64,000 bases of DNA from Pseudobdellovibrionaceae bacterium (lineage in GTDB: Bacteria > Bdellovibrionota > Bdellovibrionia > Bdellovibrionales > Bdellovibrionaceae), in assembly GCA_019637915.1 (NCBI GenBank), contig JAHBUV010000001.1, positions 1,024,565-1,088,564 on the forward strand, read 5' to 3'. Both the position numbers and the translations under genes were made by a program. The notes under the pieces were generated by a model that had not been told where the DNA came from, ran no database searches, and was given only the letters and a program-made list of their open reading frames with translations. Shown piece by piece: positions 28,137 through 37,917 of the stretch (positions are counted from its first letter, which is position 1; every line of letters starts with the position of its first letter).

Positions 28137-29480
28137 ATGTTGGAGATGTTGCGCTCTTTGGCTTGCCGCGTTTTGATGGAGGGCATGAAGGCTCTCCTCG
28201 GACTCGTTGTTTTGTTGTTTGGCATGCAGGCCTCCGCCCAGGTTTGGAATGACCGGCGTTCTTGGGACGACGGATGGGAACAAAAGTATCAAGAATGGGT
28301 CCGGGATCATTGGCAGAAGGATTTCTTTTCTCGGCGGATCCGACCTGACGGGACGGTGAATCCCTACTATGGGTTGCGCCTGGACTGCGCGGATGTCGTC
28401 TATTCGATGCGCGCCATCTTCGCTTATGAGAACGAACTGCCCTTTGAGATCAGCGATCCGACGGGGGGAAAGAAAACGATCACGAACCGCATGAGCCGCT
28501 TCAATGGCGTCGGGTTCGAGTCGCGCATCCGCCCCTTCCTTGCCTTTCTGTACGGGGTCGTCGCCACCAAGACTTTGCCGAATGACACTTTTCCGGTCGC
28601 GATTTCTCCGGAATGGATCAAGCCCGGAACCCTGATCCTGACGACGAAAACGAATCACCACAGCTGGTCGGTGAAAGAGATCCTGCCGATCGGCGTGCCC
28701 TGGCTCGTCTACAATTCCCGCGTCAGCGCCACCAGCAGCCTCGTCCTGCAGGAACGCCAGTCATGGCCGAATCCGTTCTGGGTGTTCGAGAAAGACCATT
28801 CGCCCTCCGGGAATGCCGGCTTTCGCGTCTTTCGGCCCGCCTCCGCCCTGGGCAAACCCGTTTGGGAAGTGCCGGGCTACTCGGAAGAGCAGTACCGCGT
28901 GCCCCTCAACAAATGGGTGAAATTCGCCACCGCCCGCCTGGCCCAGCGGCAGGAAAGCCACGAGCAGCAATTGCGCCGCCTGCTGAATGCCTCCTGCGAG
29001 GGGCTCCAGGGACGCGTCGAAGCGGTGCGGGACGGGGTGCTGTATCTCGCCCGCAACCGCCGCTGCATGAATTACGACACCTACGACAACTACTCGACGC
29101 CGAACCGCGACCAGCGTTTCTTCGATGATCTGGTGGCCTTGCGGGCGGCCTACGCGGACGCCTTGGTTTCGCGGGCCTCTTTGAACGCGGACCTGCAGAA
29201 ATCCCTGGAGAAGATCTTTCCCTTCATCGAACGCAACCTGCGGCAGGAAGCCTCGGCCATGCGGCCGCAATCGATTGACGGGAACTCGCAGTGCGCGATC
29301 ACTTACGCCTCCGGGCGCAGCATCGATCTCGCCGAAGCCAAACGGCGTTTGTTCGCCGGCCTGATGTCCAACAATCCCCACGACGACCTGGAGTACCGCT
29401 GGGGCGAAAAGCGCGGGCCATCGCCCCTGGGACGCATGTGCCGCTCCTGGGATCTTTGGACCCCGAACCTGAACCAATAG
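28137..29480 (+). CDS. Exported protein with possible papain-like Cys/His pair, unknown
   Basis: A protein of up to 447 residues with a hydrophobic export signal. The start is uncertain: ATG codons at 28137, 28146, 28176 and 28185 are all possible, and the last gives the most compact signal peptide (MKALLGLVVLLFGMQASAQ). I do not recognise the family. A segment LDCADVVYSMRAIFAYE resembles the Cys helix of NlpC/P60 and transglutaminase-like enzymes, and about 95 residues later TNHHSWSVKEI could supply the His. A cysteine peptidase or amidase is therefore a guess. The C-terminal half is helical with several Cys residues. The next gene follows after seven bases. Confidence 0.6.
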   Translation: MLEMLRSLACRVLMEGMKALLGLVVLLFGMQASAQVWNDRRSWDDGWEQKYQEWVRDHWQKDFFSRRIRPDGTVNPYYGLRLDCADVVYSMRAIFAYENELPFEISDPTGGKKTITNRMSRFNGVGFESRIRPFLAFLYGVVATKTLPNDTFPVAISPEWIKPGTLILTTKTNHHSWSVKEILPIGVPWLVYNSRVSATSSLVLQERQSWPNPFWVFEKDHSPSGNAGFRVFRPASALGKPVWEVPGYSEEQYRVPLNKWVKFATARLAQRQESHEQQLRRLLNASCEGLQGRVEAVRDGVLYLARNRRCMNYDTYDNYSTPNRDQRFFDDLVALRAAYADALVSRASLNADLQKSLEKIFPFIERNLRQEASAMRPQSIDGNSQCAITYASGRSIDLAEAKRRLFAGLMSNNPHDDLEYRWGEKRGPSPLGRMCRSWDLWTPNLNQ

Positions 29481-29487
29481 AGGAGAT

Positions 29488-30186
29488 ATGGACCGAAAAA
29501 CCTGGCTTGTTTCCGTTCTCGTCGCCATGGGCCTCGTGCTGGCCGCGGATTATTTTTTCCTGCACCTGCTGTTTCCGCTGAAAAAAGCCGCCCTGATGGA
29601 GGAAATGAACCGCGACGTGGAAGAGCATCTGCGGGAAAACCCCACGGAGCCCCCGCCAACCCCCGATAACGATCCGGAAGCGGCTCCCGCCCCGGAACCC
29701 GGCGCGAAGAATGAATCGTCCTTCCGGAAAAGCGTGCAGGAATGTTTCAAGGGTCAGGTGTCGGCCCGGGATCCCAAAGATCTTTTGCGGGGCCTGAAGC
29801 GCCAGGGCCTGGTGTTGAACGAAGTCACGGTCGAGAATTGGCACGTGCGGCGCCCGAACGGCCAGGAGGAGCGCATCATGGTGGTCGCCTCGGACCGCGA
29901 AAACGCCAACGGCCGCAAAGAGGTCCGCCTGTTCGGCGTCGATGACGAAGGCCTGCCCGTGCCGAAACCTTTGCCGGCGGCCAAAGCCTTTGACCCGAAA
30001 GAGGACTTCATCGCTGCTTTGAAAAAACCCGGTCGGCTGGTTTTCCACCAACGCCAGGAAAGCCACAACGGTCCCGAAGGGCTCAGCGCGTCCGTTGAGT
30101 GGGTGAACGAGGACGTCCGCGACCTGCAGGTTTTCCTGAAAGAGAAAACCCTGTCCTGCCGCGACAGCGACTGCCGCTGCCTTTAG
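29488..30186 (+). CDS. Membrane-anchored protein of unknown function
   Basis: A 232-residue protein with one N-terminal membrane helix (WLVSVLVAMGLVLAADYFFL), a charged helix, a Pro/Glu/Ala-rich linker (about 55-75) and a mixed alpha/beta C-terminal domain that ends with clustered cysteines (LSCRDSDCRCL). No family is recognised. It starts seven bases after the stop of the preceding exported protein, with GAGGAG as ribosome-binding site, so the two form an operon and may act together at the inner membrane. Its stop overlaps the convergent downstream gene by four bases. Confidence 0.6.
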   Translation: MDRKTWLVSVLVAMGLVLAADYFFLHLLFPLKKAALMEEMNRDVEEHLRENPTEPPPTPDNDPEAAPAPEPGAKNESSFRKSVQECFKGQVSARDPKDLLRGLKRQGLVLNEVTVENWHVRRPNGQEERIMVVASDRENANGRKEVRLFGVDDEGLPVPKPLPAAKAFDPKEDFIAALKKPGRLVFHQRQESHNGPEGLSASVEWVNEDVRDLQVFLKEKTLSCRDSDCRCL

Positions 30187-31313
30187 TTCATGGATTCGAG
30201 CTGGCGGAGGAATCCGCCCAGCAGGTCGCTGTCATTCAGACGCCGCTGGAATTGCCGCGATAAAGAACGGTGATCGAGATCGCGCACGGACACCGACAGC
30301 GAACGATCAAGGTCTTTCAGCACGTTTTTCCGCTTTTTCCTGGAAAATCCCGCGCGCTCCATCGCCTCCCCGAAAGCGATGTGCATTTCGGCGGCGTCCT
30401 TGAGGTTCCCCAGCTGCAGGATGATCTCATTCAGCATCGTGAAAGAACGCCACGGGATGAGGACCGGGTTCGCGATCGCGGGCGGCGAGAGCTTCATGTA
30501 CGGGTTCCGATAGATTTCCGGATTGGCCCTGGTCATTTCCTGAAGCCACGCGCGGGATCCGAAGGACAGCGCGTCCTCCTGGAAACGGATCAGACCGTCC
30601 AGGTTCATGGTCTGGATCGCCAGCCAGCGCAGTTCCCGGCGCAACTCGTGCAGTCCTTTTTCAATGTCCTTGCGGTCGTACTCGAGGTCGCGGATGCGCA
30701 CGCGCAACTTCGCCCCGTCATGCAGCAGCATGCCGCGCAGGAAACGACCGTCCTGGACCCCGTCCATCCACAGGGATTCTTTTGCCATGGACTGACGGAA
30801 TTGCCGGAGGGTCCCCGTGGAGTCGCTCCACCAGCCGCTGTCTTTCAGGGCGTTCACCGCGGCCGCTTGAGCCTGCTCCGCCTCTTCGCTGAAAATCCGG
30901 GCGAGCTTGTCTTCACCCAACTCCCGGGCCTTGTCGCGCAGGCCGCGTTTCAAGGCCAGGCGACCGAGGCGGTCCTCGACGTCTTTGAACTGGGAACGCC
31001 AGGCGCCGAAGAACTCCGGGTGGTGCGCGCGATAAACATCGGCCAAGCCCTGCAGACGGTAAAAAACGCGGCGGATGTTCTCGCCCATCAGCGCATCCAT
31101 TCGTTGATTTTCATCCAAGCGCCGGGTGCGCGCGAAAAATTCGCCGGCGCTTCGCAGCTCACGCTCAAAAAGCTGCCGCCCCCATGAAGCCCGCGCATCA
31201 AAGGCCGGCGCGGACGCCGCGGCCGCGGAAACGAACACCGCCTCGCAACGCAAAGCCTGAGCCTGGGCACTCGCGGCCAACAAAACCAAAAGGGGAACGG
31301 ACATCCAGCGCAT
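30183..31313 (-). CDS. Exported all-helical protein, unknown function
   Basis: A 376-residue protein with a signal peptide (MRWMSVPLLVLLAASAQAQA) and an almost entirely helical mature part rich in Arg, Glu and Leu. Segments such as HHPEFFGAWRSQFKDVEDRL and KKRKNVLKDLDRSLSVSV are notable. The fold recalls helical phosphate-binding bundles such as CHAD, but the typical His pattern is not clear, so I do not assign it. Convergent with the preceding operon, with a four-base stop overlap. It lies downstream of the nucleotidyltransferase gene on the same strand, 118 bases away. Confidence 0.6.
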   Translation of the reverse strand: MRWMSVPLLVLLAASAQAQALRCEAVFVSAAAASAPAFDARASWGRQLFERELRSAGEFFARTRRLDENQRMDALMGENIRRVFYRLQGLADVYRAHHPEFFGAWRSQFKDVEDRLGRLALKRGLRDKARELGEDKLARIFSEEAEQAQAAAVNALKDSGWWSDSTGTLRQFRQSMAKESLWMDGVQDGRFLRGMLLHDGAKLRVRIRDLEYDRKDIEKGLHELRRELRWLAIQTMNLDGLIRFQEDALSFGSRAWLQEMTRANPEIYRNPYMKLSPPAIANPVLIPWRSFTMLNEIILQLGNLKDAAEMHIAFGEAMERAGFSRKKRKNVLKDLDRSLSVSVRDLDHRSLSRQFQRRLNDSDLLGGFLRQLESMN

Positions 31314-31431
31314 CCCCTGACGCCAAGCAATTTCAACGCCCGGACGCGCTCCCCCTGAGGAGCTTCCCGACCTCTTTTTTCGTCAAACTTTTAAACAATG
31401 GACAAGCTGCGCTCTCAGCGTCTGGAGCAAT

Positions 31432-32115
31432 TTATGAAGAGGCGGCCCGCATTCTTTCGAGGACGATCTCTCTGCGCGCGAAGCTGTTCTCACGCTCCGT
31501 CACGTGAGCCTCGACGGCGTCGGCAAATTCCGGGCGCGCGACCCAATCCCGCAAACAACCACGGATCCACTCGCCGGCCTCCGACGTCGATTCCCGCACT
31601 TCATTCCCCAAGAAGGGTCTGCCATCGAAAAGATTCACGATATCCTCGATGTCGTGACTCGTGAAAAAGTCACTCTGTCCCCTTCCCAGAAAGGCTTCCA
31701 TCTTCGTCGCCAACAGATACAACGCCGAGAAAATTTTAATTGTCCGGGCCTTGAGCGGAAACTCGATCTTGGCGTCGATTCCCGGCTTGTACCATCTGTT
31801 CGTGAACCCGTAGATATTGAAATCGTCGGGCATCACATCAAGAATCAATTCTCCGTTTCGAAAACGGCAGATGTTCTTTTCCTCGGGGCTTTCCTGAAAA
31901 CCCTTTTTCCGCAACAGAACGCGCAGCCTTTCGAGTTCCCCCATGTTCGCGACCTGCACGACGGTATCCACGTCCTCCGTCGGACGGATCGAGACGACCT
32001 GGGGCTCCGTCAAATGAAGTCCCACGGTGGCTCCTCCCAAAAAAACGAGCTGATCGGCCGCTTCCTCCAACTTGCCGACAATGGTCTCCAGAAGAAGGCG
32101 TCCCGGGTCACTCAT
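31432..32115 (-). CDS. AbiEii-like nucleotidyltransferase, possible type IV toxin
   Basis: A 227-residue protein of the DNA polymerase beta-like nucleotidyltransferase superfamily. The signature is FLGGATVGLHL (residues 25-35) followed by RPTEDVDTVV with catalytic-type Asp48 and Asp50, and a third acidic site in ELILDVMPDD. The Lys-containing LLATKMEAFLGRG segment followed by HDIEDIVNLFDG is typical of AbiEii/AbiGii-like toxins and MNT-type proteins. I chose ATG 32115, which overlaps the upstream regulator gene by eight bases; the frame continues upstream only as shadow. The pair looks like a toxin-antitoxin or phage-defence module. Composition here is AT-richer than the neighbours. Confidence 0.8.
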   Translation of the reverse strand: MSDPGRLLLETIVGKLEEAADQLVFLGGATVGLHLTEPQVVSIRPTEDVDTVVQVANMGELERLRVLLRKKGFQESPEEKNICRFRNGELILDVMPDDFNIYGFTNRWYKPGIDAKIEFPLKARTIKIFSALYLLATKMEAFLGRGQSDFFTSHDIEDIVNLFDGRPFLGNEVRESTSEAGEWIRGCLRDWVARPEFADAVEAHVTERENSFARREIVLERMRAASS

Positions 32116-32668
32116 TCGAGGCCAATTTTTCCTGAAGCTTTTGAATCGCGGCTTGGCTTTCCCGCGCCCGTCCCACACGAATCATGTCGATCAGGGAGAG
32201 AAGTTCGTAAAGATCCGGATCTTTTTTCGCGGCGGCGGGCACGGAGTCGTAAAGAGGCCGGAGGCTTTGGCCGCGCACCGACCCCTGGGGATCAGGCCAA
32301 ACGTAGTTTTCCAAAGAGCTATTCGCATCATGGTGAATGAATTTGAGCGAAGGATGAGAGTGCGCCGTCGGCATCCCGAGGGAAACAGGCCCGTAACTCG
32401 CGGGAAAAACATACTTCAAGCCGTACAAAAGGAATTCCAAAGCGGAACGCCGTTTCACGGCACGTTTTTCATCGATCAGATGGGAAGACTTCAATCGCCG
32501 CAAGGACTGACTGACTTCCGCCTGGCTCAAACCCAAAGAATCCGAAAGCTCTTTCTGGGACAGAACGGGCACGTCCGAAAGACGTTTGATCTGGGAAAGC
32601 GAGGGCGGACCCGACAGGAGCTTGAGCAGCAGCAAAACATCTTGTGCTTTCATAACCGGGCTTCTCAT
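32108..32668 (-). CDS. Winged-helix regulator, probable partner of the nucleotidyltransferase
   Basis: A 186-residue protein with an N-terminal helix-turn-helix (VLSQKELSDSLGLSQAEVSQ then LRRLKSSHLID, about residues 34-66) like a winged-helix DNA-binding domain. The C-terminal two thirds contain IHHDANSSLENYVWPDPQGSVRGQSL and a helical tail. Type IV AbiEi antitoxins also pair an N-terminal winged helix with a C-terminal domain, which fits the downstream AbiEii-like gene. The stop overlaps that gene's start by eight bases, so translation is coupled. An autoregulatory role is inferred from the palindrome upstream. ATG 32653 is an alternative start. Confidence 0.72.
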   Translation of the reverse strand: MRSPVMKAQDVLLLLKLLSGPPSLSQIKRLSDVPVLSQKELSDSLGLSQAEVSQSLRRLKSSHLIDEKRAVKRRSALEFLLYGLKYVFPASYGPVSLGMPTAHSHPSLKFIHHDANSSLENYVWPDPQGSVRGQSLRPLYDSVPAAAKKDPDLYELLSLIDMIRVGRARESQAAIQKLQEKLASNE

Positions 32669-32738
32669 GCCCCTATTTTAGCCAGAAAGAGCTTCCCTTT
32701 TCAATTCATGATTTGCAATATAAAATAATCAAGTAATA

Positions 32739-32750
32739 TCAATATATTGA
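32739..32750. promoter_or_regulatory. 12-bp perfect palindrome, candidate operator of the regulator-nucleotidyltransferase operon
   Basis: TCAATATATTGA is a perfect palindrome 70 bases upstream of the regulator start, in the most AT-rich part of the window. On the minus strand it overlaps where a -35 element could sit, before AT-rich candidates for a -10. It is a plausible autorepressor site, but AT-rich palindromes also arise by chance. Confidence 0.35.
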
Positions 32751-32769
32751 GCTAACATCACTTCCTGGA

Positions 32770-32812
32770 CTCTGTCTCCTCCTGAGACGTCACCCTTATT
32801 GAACAGACAGAG
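32770..32812 (-). terminator. Weak hairpin after hutU
   Basis: CTCTGTCT (32770-32777) and AGACAGAG (32805-32812) form an 8-bp stem with a 27-base loop just after the hutU stop on the minus strand. There is no T tract, so it may be only a transcript-end structure. Confidence 0.3.
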
Positions 32813-32817
32813 CTGAT

Positions 32818-34457
<1,640 letters not shown>

Positions 34458-34464
<7 letters not shown>

Positions 34465-36002
34465 TCGAGACCTCCCACGGTCTTTTGAACGACGTCGACC
34501 AGACGGTTGCCGGCGACAAATTCACGGTAAAGGGTTTGCACGTCATGCGCGAAAATGCGGTCCTCTTTCGCGAAGGGCACCCGCGTGCGGATCAGATCAT
34601 AGGCCGCCGCCACGCCGGCGGCGGGCTTGAGCGGCGCCAGCAAGTCAATGGCCTGGGCTCCCGACAGCAATTCCATCGTCAGGACCTGCTCCGCGTTGCT
34701 CAGGATTTTTTCAAACTTGCGGGCGGCGATCGTGCCCATGGACACATGGTCCTCTTTGTCCGTCGAGGTCGGGATGGAATCGACGCACGCCGGGTGCGAG
34801 AGCACTTTGTTCTCGCTCACCAGGGCCGCGGCCGCCACCTGCACGATCATGTGGCCGGAATTCAAACCGCCGTTCGGCGCCAGGAAGGCCGGCAGTTCGC
34901 TGAAGGCCGGATTGATCAGCTTCGAGATGCGGCACTCGGAGATGCTCGCCACCACGCTCAGGGCGATGCCGGCGAAATCCATCTGCATGGCCACGGGCTC
35001 GCCGTGGAAATTGCCGCAGGAAAGGACCTTGTCCTCGGCGGCGAACACGAGCGGATTGTCCGTCGAGGAATTCGCCTCCACCTCGAGGGTCTTCCACACC
35101 TGGCGGAGGGCGTCCTTGGCGGCGCCGTGCACGGCGGGCATGCAGCGCAGGGAATAGGAGTCCTGCACGCGGCCGCAACCGGCGTGGCTTTCCGAAATGG
35201 CCGACTGGGAGCCGAGGATTTTCAGGAGATTCCGCGCCGTCATCGCCTCGCCCGGATGGGGACGCGTGGCCGCGATCAGGGGATCAAAGGCCAAACGCGA
35301 ACCGCGCAGGCCTTCCAGGGACAACGCGCCGGCGATGTCCGCCATCAGCAGCAAACGCTGCGCCCGCAAGGCCGCGAGCATGCCCACGCCCGTCATCACC
35401 TGACAGCCGTTGATCAGGGACAAACCTTCCTTCGCCTGCAAAACGAGCGGGGCCACGCCCTTGGCGGACAGAACTTTCGCCGCCGATTGCGGCCGACCGT
35501 CATCGCCCCAGATCTCGCCTTCCCCGATCAGGGCCAAGGCCAGATGGGACAAGGGCGCCAAATCACCGCTCGCCCCGACGCTGCCCTGGCTCGGGATCAC
35601 GGGGATGATGTTTTTGTTCAGGAACTCGAGGATCTTGTCGACGACCTCGGCGCGCACGCCGCTGTGGCCGCGGGCCAGGGTGTTGGCGCGCAAACCCATC
35701 ATGGCGCGAGTCTGCTCGCGGGTGAAGGGCTCGCCGATGCCGGCGGAGTGGGAGCGGATCAGGTTGCGCTGCAGGGTTTCGATCTCGGCGTCGGAAATGC
35801 GCACGCTGGAAAAAGCGCCGAAGCCGGTGTTGACCCCGTACATGACGTCGCCGCGCTGAATGCGGTTTTCAATGTAAGAGCGCGACGCCTTCATCGCCTC
35901 GCGGGCGCCGGCGGAAACCTCCACGCGGACGTCCGGGTGATGAGCGATTTGCGCCAAATCCTGGACGCTCAGGCCCTCGCCTTTCAAGATCATTGCCGAC
36001 AC
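34458..36002 (-). CDS. hutH: Histidine ammonia-lyase
   Basis: Deaminates histidine to trans-urocanate, opening the Hut pathway. The motif [15 protein letters not shown] contains the Ala-Ser-Gly triplet that forms the MIO prosthetic group. [15 protein letters not shown] and [15 protein letters not shown] are also family features. I prefer GTG 36002, since GAGGGGG lies at proper spacing, with ATG 35993 as alternative. This gives 514 residues, normal for HutH. It is first gene of hutH-hutU and ends inside the hutU start. No hutG, hutF or regulator is next to it, so the fate of formiminoglutamate is not shown here. Confidence 0.97.
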
Positions 36003-36097
36003 GATGCCCCCTCTGGTGGAGTCAATATTCTGGAGTCCCCGTTTGTAGCGGAGGACGTCCCAGGGGGCAACCGGATCGACTGGCGGGCAGCGCGTTA

Positions 36098-36700
36098 TCA
36101 GCCGGCGAGATTCTTCTCGGCGAACTCCCAATTCAGCAGCTTTTCGATGACCGCTTTGGCGTAATCGGGACGGCGGTTTTGATAGTCAAGGTAATAGGCG
36201 TGTTCCCACACGTCCAGGGTCAGCAGCGGACGGCGTCCCTGGCTCCAGGGCGTGTCGGCATTGCCGGTTTTCATGATCTCGAGCTGCTCGTGGCCGTTCG
36301 AAACCAGCCAGGCCCAGCCGCTGCCGAATTGCGTGACGGCGGCCTCGCTGAATTGTTTTCGGAATTCGTCCATGCTGCCGAAGGATTTTTCCAACAGGCC
36401 TTTCATGCGGCTCGAGGGGTCCTGCTGTTTCGGCGTCAGGGAGTGCCAGTAAAAATCGTGATTCCACGCCTGCCCGGCGTTGTTGTAGATCGGCTTGTTG
36501 GCGTTGTCGTCCGTGGTCGCCATGATGATGTCGAGCAGGGACATCTCGGCGTAGGGCTTGCCCTTCACCAGTTCATTGAGTTTGTCGATGTAAGCCTTGT
36601 GGTGCTTGCCGTGGTGGAAGCCCAGGGTCTGGGCCGAAATCACCGGCGCCAGGGCATCGGAGGAAAAAGGCAGCGGCGGAAGTTCAAAAGGGGCGGCCAT
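36098..36700 (-). CDS. sodB: Superoxide dismutase, Fe/Mn family
   Basis: Converts superoxide to oxygen and hydrogen peroxide. The 200-residue protein begins AAPFELPPLPFSSDALAPVI and carries the metal ligands in LGFHHGKHHKAYIDKL, AWNHDFYWHSL and DVWEHAYYLDYQNRRPDY. Residues such as the early FHHGKHHKAY pattern favour the Fe-type, but Mn or cambialistic use cannot be excluded. ATG 36700 follows GGAGAATCC and is better than the ATG 15 bases upstream. There is no signal peptide, so it is cytoplasmic. A promoter-like pair lies about 30-60 bases upstream. hutH starts 96 bases beyond its stop on the opposite flank and reads in the same direction upstream-to-downstream only by proximity. Confidence 0.95.
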   Translation of the reverse strand: MAAPFELPPLPFSSDALAPVISAQTLGFHHGKHHKAYIDKLNELVKGKPYAEMSLLDIIMATTDDNANKPIYNNAGQAWNHDFYWHSLTPKQQDPSSRMKGLLEKSFGSMDEFRKQFSEAAVTQFGSGWAWLVSNGHEQLEIMKTGNADTPWSQGRRPLLTLDVWEHAYYLDYQNRRPDYAKAVIEKLLNWEFAEKNLAG

Positions 36701-36730
36701 GGATTCTCCTTTCATCGAGAATTCGCCGAC

Positions 36731-36759
36731 ACTCTACAAAATGAATTGCGCCGAGGCAA
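36731..36759 (-). promoter_or_regulatory. Candidate sigma-70-type promoter for sodB
   Basis: On the minus strand TTGCCT (36754-36759) and TAGAGT (36731-36736) are separated by 17 bases and lie 31-59 bases upstream of the sodB ATG. Each hexamer matches the consensus at four of six positions. Confidence 0.4.
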
Positions 36760-36771
36760 AACCCGAAATCT

Positions 36772-37242
36772 TCATTTTTCTTTTTTCGGGATCACCGTGA
36801 TGTCGCCATTGGTCTCGAGAATCGCGAGCTTGACGTCGGAGATCCCCTCGCAATCGTGTTCACGCAGGGCGGCCATGAGCTCCTTGTCCGTGATGCGCTC
36901 GCTCTCAATGCTTTTCCGGCACTTTTTCCCATCACTGATCAGGACCTGGGGCACGCCCTCGAGGAAATCATCGACCTTTTTGAAACGAAAACTCAAGCAG
37001 GTGAGCCCGCGATCCACGAGGAGCATGGTGCCCGCCACGATCATGCCGCCCGGCAGGGACTTGTCCTCCCCGACCATGGAATTCTGAAGGGCGTCGCTCA
37101 AGAGCAACAGCACGACGAAATCGAAGGGCGCGAGCTCCCCCACCTGGCGTTTGCCCATCAAACGCAGGGCGAGCAGAAGAAAGAAATAAATCGCCAGGGC
37201 GCGAACGATCAGCTCCCACCAAGGCGTCGAAAAATCGAACAT
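36772..37242 (-). CDS. DUF421 (YetF/YcaP-like) membrane protein
   Basis: A 156-residue inner-membrane protein. Two or three N-terminal hydrophobic helices (LIVRALAIYFFLLLALRLMG, APFDFVVLLLLSDALQNSMV) are followed by a cytoplasmic DUF421-like domain (GVPQVLISDGK, ITDKELMAALREHDCEGISD, AILETNGDITVIPKK). GKRQVGELAPFDFV is the hallmark segment of the family. ATG 37242 has GGGAGGG nine bases before it, and the longer frame would need TTG. It follows rpe by 30 bp, so it may be the last member of a def-fmt-rpe operon. The biochemical role of the family is unknown. Confidence 0.85.
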   Translation of the reverse strand: MFDFSTPWWELIVRALAIYFFLLLALRLMGKRQVGELAPFDFVVLLLLSDALQNSMVGEDKSLPGGMIVAGTMLLVDRGLTCLSFRFKKVDDFLEGVPQVLISDGKKCRKSIESERITDKELMAALREHDCEGISDVKLAILETNGDITVIPKKEK

Positions 37243-37272
37243 CGCGACGGTCCCTCCCGTCGCCAATTTAAC

Positions 37273-37908
37273 TTATTTCTTCAGGGACTGAATGGCCTGC
37301 CGGAGGTCATTCTTGAAAACGTAACTGCCGGCGACCAGCACGTCGGCCTCGCGGCAGCGATCGACGGTCTGATCGTTCACGCCGCCGTCGACCTCGATCA
37401 GCACCTTGAGGCCACGGCGATCGATCTCCTTGCGCAAACGCGAGATCTTCGCCACCTGGTCGTCCATGAAGGACTGCCCGCCGAAACCCGGTTCCACCGT
37501 CATCACCAGCACCAGGTCCACCTGCTCGAGGAAGGGCAGGATGTCGACCAGCGGCGTGCCCGGCCGCAAAGTGATGCCGGCCTTCGCCCCCAGCTCGCGG
37601 ATGCGCTTCAGGGTGCCCGGCACGTCATCGCAGGCCTCGACGTGGATGGTGAGCCAATCGGCCCCGGCCTTGATGAACTCCTCGATGTATTTCTCCGGCG
37701 TTTCGATCATGAGGTGCACGTCCAGGGGCAGGGGCGAAACGCGTTTCAAGGCCTTCACCACCGGCGCGCCGATGGTCAGATTCGGCACGAAGTGCCCGTC
37801 CATCACGTCGACGTGGACCCAGTCGGCGCCGGCGGCGGCGATGGCCTTGATGTCTCTTTCCAGATTGGCGAAGTCGGCGGACAGGATGGAAGGGGCGACA
37901 AGTTTCAT
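37273..37908 (-). CDS. rpe: Ribulose-phosphate 3-epimerase
   Basis: Pentose-phosphate enzyme interconverting ribulose 5-phosphate and xylulose 5-phosphate. The 211-residue TIM barrel begins APSILSADFANLERDI and carries WVHVDVMDGHFVPNLTIG, DVHLMIETPEKYI, MTVEPGFGGQSFMD and EVDGGVNDQT, which supply the metal and phosphate ligands. It starts nine bases after the fmt stop, giving a def-fmt-rpe order. Confidence 0.97.
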   Translation of the reverse strand: MKLVAPSILSADFANLERDIKAIAAAGADWVHVDVMDGHFVPNLTIGAPVVKALKRVSPLPLDVHLMIETPEKYIEEFIKAGADWLTIHVEACDDVPGTLKRIRELGAKAGITLRPGTPLVDILPFLEQVDLVLVMTVEPGFGGQSFMDDQVAKISRLRKEIDRRGLKVLIEVDGGVNDQTVDRCREADVLVAGSYVFKNDLRQAIQSLKK

Positions 37909-37917
37909 GCCGCCACC

